Assembly (NCBI GenBank): GCA_021234155.1
Contig: JAJEKV010000114.1
Span: forward strand, 1,069,654-1,133,653
Direction of reading: 5' to 3'
Source: Isoetes taiwanensis
Lineage: Eukaryota > Streptophyta > Lycopodiopsida > Isoetales > Isoetaceae
DNA length: 64,000 nt
The notes below the pieces were generated by a model that saw only the letters and a program-made list of their open reading frames with translations, ran no database searches and was not told where the DNA came from. The position numbers and the translations under genes are program-made. Of the stretch, positions 57,011 through 64,000 are shown piece by piece (position 1 is the first letter of the stretch; every line of letters begins with the position of its first letter).

Positions 57011-59852
57011 CTATATATATACACCCGGGGGTGTTGTTTTAGTGGGCAGGACTTTTACTGTTGTGCCTGAAGACACAAGACTATCCCTCAGTTATAAGCC
57101 ACAACGTGACAAGTCAGCTCAGCTTCAGAAGTCACCAAGGCCTTCTTCAAATGAGAGTAGCCTCAAGAGGTCGTGACCCTGAATATTGTGTGGAGATATC
57201 ATGACCCTCATGGCCATCATGACCATCATGGCGTGATACCCTTGGCTTCATCTGTCACGATATTTTTTTCTAAACAGGTCATGGCCTTCACGGTGTGACC
57301 CTGTTCAAAAGAGCACTCAACCGCCCCAGCTAGGATGGCCGCTCGGATTCTTTAAGAGACATTCCAGGAGACGATTTCTGCTTCTTTTCTAGCGGTTTTG
57401 CTATTTTGGGCCTGAGGCATTGTACTATATACCATAAGCATAAGCTTAGAAGCTAGAGAAGATTTATGTTTTGCCTTCTTGTTTCACTATGATCTCTGCA
57501 TTCAACGAGATCATATTTTCTTCCTCGCCAAGTTATCAAGATGTTCTCATTTTTTTCTTTTGTGTTTCTCCTTTTCATTTCCATTTTTCTATTTTCTAAC
57601 CATCCCAATTTGCAAAATCTCGCGTGACACTATAGCCAAAACTTATCTGTTTGATTCTATCTGTTGTAGTCTATCTTGTAAAGAATCTCGAACTCGACTC
57701 AAACCGCAAATAAATTTCTTGTAATGTATAAATGGGGTGGATGGATGGATGGATGGATGGATGGGCAGATAGATAGATGCTTTTTACGTCATATCACATG
57801 GCAGCATCCCATAGGGACATATGCCGGTCCCCTAAATATCCCAAAAGAGACTTGAACACAAAATAAGGTGGGCTTTTGGAAGACCATGCAAAGGATGAAC
57901 AAGTATTTTTGAAGATTTTCTACTTCGGATAAACGATAAAATCATATGACTAAATCTTTGTCGCTATGTAATTCCCTGCAAGGCATATGTAAATGACCTC
58001 CAAGGTCAAATTTTTATATAATAAACAGATATTACTTGTTATTTAAAATAACATACTAATAGTAAACTTTTGTTTGTAATGAGGGACAACATTAATTTGG
58101 AGGGTGTGATGTTCTTATATAATATGATATGATACTAATATGTATATTAGAGGGACACTTCACTATACATTCGACTTAATCAACACCAAGCATAAACCAA
58201 CGTTAACATGTTGATGGACTAGCTAGCACGGGGGAGCTTAATATATTTAATCCCATGTTAGCTACAATATGAACCACCATTCTGCCACTTGGAACTAAGC
58301 CATTGGCCCAGAATAGATCAATCATCTTCTTTTGCACATGAGCATATTGATTAATAGGTGACCCTTTACCCACTCCCAAGGAGCCTCGAGAGCCCACCTT
58401 CTAGAGCAAGAATCAACGGAAGGAACTTGGAGCAATGTTGCAGAAGTTCTTAAAGATACACCAACACTTACAAGGGAAAATGGAGATGCCCGAAGGAGAG
58501 GGAACTAGCCAAAGAACATGTGAGTCGATTGGTTAAGCCATGTAGAGATGCTCTAGTTAGGCTCCTCTTTACATCTTATTAAGTTCGGCATGTGCATAAT
58601 AACATATTAAGAGCCCGCCTGGTTGTCAATGGCGTATAATGATTGAGGTGCATAGCGGAGGGTGTTAGGTTACTCGATGCCTCTTGGATGAGTGTCGTCC
58701 TAGTGGGGTTAAGTCGGATATGAACATGATGTGTCACAGTCCTCTAACTCACCATAATGGCATGCGAGCAATATATCTATTTATTATATTTTCTCATGTC
58801 CTGCTAGTGGCAGCTTTTGCTGACAAAATCGATGGTAGCGGCAGGCGTGGCTTGAAGTTGTCTGATTTACACTGGAGCACGAAGGTGCATCTTGTATCAA
58901 GTGGAGGTAGTCGCTAGCAAAAGGACCTTATCTCCTAAAGATCTATGTGACCAACTTTCAATGTTGTATACTAAGGTACCATCATAGTTTTGCTCAGACA
59001 CGATATATATCACAGGGGCAGTATGTGGTCTAGCAATATCAATTGCCACTTGGAAAGATTTGGAATGCATCCAGAAAGCCTTTTTGACTTGGCCCCTCAG
59101 AGTCAAGTCCATGATTCCCTATCTAATGCTTCTGTAAGAAACATAATTCTGGCCTCTTCAACATGCTAGTCTAGAACAACACATGCTCTACTGTCGGAAG
59201 GTGGTAAACATGGGAAACACTGGACTTTTAAACTGCTACACAAAGATCATGTGTCTGTAGCATATTAAAGCGTGTTGAAGGAGAAATGCACAGATCAGTT
59301 GTCCAGATAGAATGTGTAGGAATATGAATGTATACGAGTGCAGTATAATGAAGATCACACTCTTTTAAAGCAATATATGTATACATGCCTCTTTGGCAAG
59401 CTTTGGGATGCCAATGCTTTGAAGATGGTCAAGACATCACACTACAAAAACCAAATTAATCCTACACTTGCCTTACGGTAGTACCTATTAGCACATTTGC
59501 CCATGAAGAGATGTGGAACAATTACGTACATCTGCAATGGGGCATCCCCATCTTAGAATTCAAATAGATCGATGGGTCCATAAGGAGCATAAAACAAGAT
59601 ATGTCAATGTTGCCAAATGGGAGCAGTTGAAGATGAATGCTGCACTCGTTCATATTTGCCAGTGTTTGCAACTATTCAAGCATGATATATCCGCTTGATT
59701 ATGCCTAATCAACCGCTACATGTGCTCTTGCAAATGCCTGCAATAATGGCACTACTATCCTATATCCTGGAGGTTCTCGACAAGCGAGCTCACTTATGTT
59801 CTGCATCAACACATTGACATGTATAAATGTACGGTTCATCAGCGAGCTCATT
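57011..59852. other. Intergenic, microsatellite at 57735-57777
   Basis: (GGAT)n then (GATA)n at 57735-57777, following a TTGTAATGTATAAATGGGG that could be a LINE tail. Nothing else supported. Confidence 0.5.
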
Positions 59853-59965
59853 ACTGCTAAGGTTTTTATTCCTGGATAGTAATGGCCTTGTTGTGCCCTT
59901 CGTTGTATTGGGTCTCATAGACCTTTTGGTCTTCGTGAATGACAAAAACCAATTCAATTCAAATT
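59853..59965 (+). repeat. Interspersed repeat 3' end, third copy
   Basis: GGATAGTAATGGCCTTG, GTTGTATTGGGTCTCATAGACC, TTGGTCTTCGTGAATGAC, A run, then AATTCAATTCAAA. Shares its 3' end with 40731-40880 and 52036-52102 but has a different simple tail. Confidence 0.65.
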
Positions 59966-62459
59966 AATCCCTAAGCTTACCACAAGCCTAAGTATAAGTT
60001 GCTTTTGCCTCCAGACAAAGAGAGGACTATGCATGAAATCCAAATGTTCCAAAATAATCACCTCTTTCTCAACCACTAATCACCATTTAATCTTACCCCT
60101 TGAACACACCTCTTCATCCCGACCTTCCATTTTAGTGTGGGCCATTCAAATTTTAATATTTTGTCCAAAATAGTATTGGGCAAAATGGCGGCCAACATAT
60201 AGATAGATATTAAGGCCCTCTTTCCACGGTAGTCTTATCTCTAAAAGTCACATATTTTATCCAATGATGTTTGGCCACCTATTGTCTTAAAAGTAAATCA
60301 TTTTTCCACTATCTCTAATATATAATTGTAATATGGAGAATAAGGGGCTAGGTTAAATATATCTGATTGTTTAAATATTATTGGTTAGAGTTAGACACAT
60401 GTAAGCTATTAAAAAATTTAGAAGGAGGCGGTTTGTGCTGGAAGTTTCTTCGTGCGGTGTAGAAGGTGCTAGAAGCTTCTATTACGGGTTCTAGAATCCG
60501 TCAGGATTCTCTTGGCTTCGTATAAAAGAGGAAGGGCGCCCCATTCAAGCTTTTTCTGACGCAGCTTTTTGGTGCTTTTGCTGTCGCAGTAAGGACGACT
60601 ATGAACTTGTGGTTGGAAGGCAAGAAGCTGTGACGATTTAAGAGCGCACCTGCCTTCATCAAAGTAGCACCTTCCTTCATCGAAAGGGCATGACAGATTT
60701 CTGAACTTGGGCGCTGGGCACAATCAATAGAATCGAATTTTGCTCTTCTATTGAAAAGAGCGGGAGATTGTAGCAGGTTCTGATGGGTTTATTTGTGGAG
60801 CATATTGTTTCAGGATATTTTAACTATGCTAAACTAGATCGTTGATCAGAGGCTTTCAACTCCACTAAGACTGGGCGTTAAAAAAGAAATGCTCGAAGCT
60901 CTAAACTCTGCTACGTTGCCGTGAAGCTGTGAGAAGATGGAAAGTAAGCTCCGGTTGTTCTCGATTCTTCAGGAAGCGTGTTGCTGAAAACTCAAATCAG
61001 GTGTTTTGTTGTCCTAGGAGCTTTGCTTTTTTATATTAACTAAAGGATGGGGATACCAGACTCTGGTATTCCCTTAAGAAAACAAAATAGAAGCATGACA
61101 GAAAGAAGCGGCCATGCTTTTTCCTTAACAGCTCCGGCTGATTATCTACCAATAAGGCTGAGTCTTACTACAAGGGAAACAGATTTGGATAACAAAACAA
61201 ATTGCAAAGCAAGATTCGAATTGAGAAACTAAGGCCAAGGATTCTCACATGGCAGAATAAGGGTGTGGTCACATGTACATATCAACAGAAAGGGATAGAC
61301 CTCAAAATGTAAAAAACTAGGGGTCACATGATACATGATGCTTTTTTACATGGAGGGCTCGATATCAACATCGATGGATTCAACCGGCTCTCTCTTCGGC
61401 TGATGGAGTTCATGTTGACATGAACCCTTTAATTTTGACACGTTGCAATCTTGAACAGATTCACCCGTCCAATTTTTAAAAGTTTTTTTTGAACGTTTAA
61501 TGACGTTTTGACGTGGCATTTCTTCTTTAAATGAACATGTGACCCCAATCTTTTATAAACGTTCAAGTCGACATGAACGAGATCATGTCAACATCCTCAT
61601 GTGACCCCGCCCTAAGAATGGATCCCTTTTGAAGAACTGAGAGCAAGATTGGCTTTACAGAGCTTGGTGGCCGAATTTCACAGGCAGGGTGCCGAATTTT
61701 GGAGAATCGAAATCAAATTGCATAGCAGTGTACATAGAGGTCGGATTGGAAAATGTACCCCAGGTGCTACGGTTTTTACTTCTTTGTGGTTCACATACAG
61801 CAACACCCAGAACTCAAGCAATCCTAATTGCTGAAACATCTCATTTTTTTTTTCAGGAGCCTGCATTCTTCAGGATTTTGCAGCTCTGTTTGCATCAAGT
61901 ATATGCTCTGATAGAGACTAGCCTGAGCATCAAAAGAGACGGAAAGGAGGGAAAGACATGATGGTTGGTATGTAAAGGGATTTTGCACAGAGAAAGGCTA
62001 TATGTGAAACAAAAAGAATCCATATCCAAGAATTCATGTCTTAGAAAATGACGACCTATGTTGAGTTGTAGAATTAATATCTAGCCAAAGGACCTCGCAC
62101 TTCTCTGCTCTAATTTTGCCTTAAGTTAAATTGCCATTTTCCTTCCTATGTAATGCAGTGTCTAATTTTTGTTCTCCTCTAATTTCTTCCTTACAAATCA
62201 CGAGACAATGACACGTTGTATTGATGGCATTTATTGCATTAATTTCAGATTTGACGCATTTATGAGCATTTATGGCAGAGGAAGAACGCGCACATCTTCC
62301 TCCCCCTTCTCTGCTCCAAAATCCTTCATTCCGGCCCTGAGAATCAGGAAGAATCGTCGCCCCACAGCCTCTTCTTTCTCAAATCGTCAGAATCTTTGCC
62401 CTTTATTTGCCAAATCCTATTTGATAAGTTTTGAAGAAACAGGCTGCAATCGGAGACCT
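59966..62459. other. Intergenic
   Basis: No gene, tRNA or clear repeat seen. A CT-rich stretch at 62290-62400 could be a transcribed leader of the putative exon that follows. Confidence 0.4.
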
Positions 62460-62524
62460 ATGGCTTCCGAACCTGTAATGGATGCATCGGGCGATGAAGT
62501 TTTGGGCAGGGATTCAAGTCTGAG
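62460..62524 (+). CDS. Putative first coding exon of an unidentified gene (low confidence)
   Basis: ATG at 62460 opens MASEPVMDASGDEVLGRDSS and runs into a textbook donor, CTGAG then GTGAGG, at 62525. The upstream CT-rich sequence suits a 5' leader. No matching downstream exon could be recognised before the window ends, so the product is unknown and this may be chance. Confidence 0.25.
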
Positions 62525-63806
62525 GTGAGGTTGAGGAAAATTTGGGCTTTTTGGAAAAGATTGCTTGATTTTGCGTTTGGGCTTTGCAAAAAGCACAAAA
62601 GAATATGAGAAACGAACATTTGCAATAGAATCAGGAGGTTTGCATAGATCTGGAGGTGTCAGGGCATGCAACAAGCATGGCTTTCAATCTACTTCCCTAT
62701 CTTCTCTCTTCCTCTTGGATTTCGGAAGATCTTCAAGCAAAGCTTCCCGGATAGGCCGAGATAGAGCTGCACAGGCAGAGATTTCCGGCCGGTTCTATCC
62801 GGCTGATATGTTGCTTCTAATGATCACGTTTATGGGCTTATGATCATAAGCTTCTGTTCATAAGCTTATGGGAAAGAAGCTTGAAAATAATTGTGTTGTA
62901 GGACGCCTCATAAACAATCTGAAACCTCTGCCTTTTAGATGCGTCTAATCTCCCTTGCTTTACTCTCAATTAAACGATCAATTCGATATTAAAAAAAATA
63001 CTCCTCCTTTGCTGGCAGTCTGCAACGGCCCACATTTATGGCTGAGCAGGATCCCAGCTTTAAGCATGAGTTTTTGGGGTTTCATAGCCTACTAGATGCC
63101 TGATCACATGTTGTTCCATTTTGCAACCCCTTGGCAAGCTTCCAATTCGAAATTTGCGACCGCCAACCTCTACTTTTGATTGCAAAATTTTTAAGTGGCA
63201 TGTCATTAAGGGAATGGCATTTTTTGCATGTCTTGAACATATCAAAAGATTTCATGGTTGTGGTTTTGTCTTTTGGAATATTCGCATGTTTTATTAATAA
63301 CCCAAACAAACAACAAATAATTGAGAGCTGGATTGTATTTAAGTTTGAGGTCCTATAGCCATTCTAGTCGTTGAAAATGGTCATGAGTAGCATAAATACT
63401 ACCGCATCAAAAGCATAGCAAAAATTTCAATGGCATCAAAAGCATAGCAAAAATTTCAATGGCTAAGATTGAGGTTACCTAAACTTAGATAGAATAGTTG
63501 CCATATCTCAATGGATAGAATATTAGCTTCTTACAAGAGACATTATCTAACACTTAATAAGACCAAACATAGACATAGCATTTATATTATTTATATTTAC
63601 AATATATATAATCATTTTATATTTTCCTATCTTTTCTTTTGTCGTTCCTGGGCCGTTCTCAACTAGGGGAACATTGCCTCTTTTTGGTCATCTACAATAT
63701 GGAGGTTAGAATTCTCCAAGTTAGACACATTTAGTTCAATTTCACAGGTCTATACCTAAGTTCCTTTCGACTTAATACAAACCCTCATTTGCCACAAGTA
63801 GAGCAA
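62525..63806. other. Intergenic or intron
   Basis: No supported coding sequence. There is a short direct duplication, CATCAAAAGCATAGCAAAAATTTCAATGGC, in two copies at about 63405-63463. Confidence 0.4.
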
Positions 63807-63849
63807 AAGAAATGTTCGCGGCGGCCTTGGCCGCCGCGATAAATTTCTT
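63807..63849. repeat. GC-rich perfect hairpin
   Basis: CGCGGCGGCC (63817-63826), TT, GGCCGCCGCG (63829-63838), flanked by AAGAAATG and AAATTTCTT. Copies on the opposite strand are at 18947-18982 and 19096-19130. Confidence 0.8.
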
Positions 63850-63853
63850 GTAA

Positions 63854-64000
63854 AAATAAGACATGTCTTATTTAGGTTCGGAATAGGTTTGGATACCAAA
63901 TGGAGTCTTATTTTATTCCGGGGATTTCCCCATAAAATAAGACACCTAGTCTTATTTGAATATATAACTACAAATAACTAAAATTAAGACGTGTCTTATT
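63854..64000. repeat. Cluster of AATAAGAC / GTCTTATT inverted repeats at the window end
   Basis: A perfect 20-bp palindrome at 63854-63873. A 12-bp inverted repeat GTCTTATTTTAT / ATAAAATAAGAC at 63905-63943 encloses GGGGA-TT-TCCCC. AAATAAGAC / GTCTTATTT is at 63935-63957, and TTAAGAC / GTCTTATT at 63984-64000. Probably the subterminal region of a DNA transposon continuing beyond the window. Confidence 0.6.

Noticed and set aside
57735-57777. Microsatellite as a functional element
   Set aside because: Simple GGAT/GATA repeat; listed but no function is indicated.
62169-62459. Longer N-terminal extension of the putative exon at 62460
   Set aside because: Composition is that of a CT-rich leader and the only good start context before a donor site is at 62460.

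Overview
This is land-plant nuclear DNA. Three intact intron-containing or plant-type genes point that way: a P-class pentatricopeptide-repeat (PPR) protein with an organelle-type leader, a pectin methylesterase with an inhibitor pro-domain and an RRLL processing site, and the meiotic recombination factor HOP2. The DNA between them is mostly retrotransposon. The many long, repeat-filled intergenic stretches suit a large genome such as a fern or other seed-free plant, but that placement is an impression, not a proof.

Layout. (1) 1-18269: a large chromodomain-bearing Ty3/gypsy element (chromovirus) on the + strand. Its 5' LTR is cut by the window start, its 3' LTR is 16700-18269, and its ORFs are badly broken. 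Its leader holds an extra ORF that opens with a histone-H3-like tail (MARTKQIAR), flanked by four copies of a strong hairpin. (2) 3283-9337: a second, much younger chromovirus on the - strand nested inside the first. It has 552-bp LTRs with 3 mismatches, a CCTTT target-site duplication, and a tRNA-like A/B-box segment inside each LTR. (3) 18270-26500: a decayed multi-copy-type gene of unknown family (19846-21860), a roughly 430-bp tandem array whose monomer contains a tRNA-like Pol III promoter (22551-24120), and a two-exon gene of unknown function on the - strand (25080-26366). (4) 27910-33244: a Ty1/copia element on the - strand with an ATTGT target-site duplication, inserted into one copy of a locally duplicated sequence. 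(5) 38700-40640: a decayed, intron-containing coding region that reads as a Crypton/ZMYM-type tyrosine recombinase. This is the least expected item in the window. (6) 42700-45054: PPR gene that looks like one complete PPR protein fused to the head of a second. (7) 49482-51124: pectin methylesterase. (8) 53939-55316: HOP2 in six coding exons. (9) 55317-64000: intergenic DNA with short tandem arrays, an interspersed repeat, and hairpin-rich sequence running off the window end that may be the edge of another transposon.

How things fit: the three clear host genes are unrelated in function (organelle RNA processing, cell-wall pectin modification, meiotic strand invasion) and there is no operon-like arrangement. 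The mobile elements form a layered record: the outer chromovirus is old, the inner chromovirus and the copia element are younger, and the tyrosine-recombinase relic is ancient or degenerate. Many ORF breaks are single-base shifts, and some may be sequencing errors rather than mutation.
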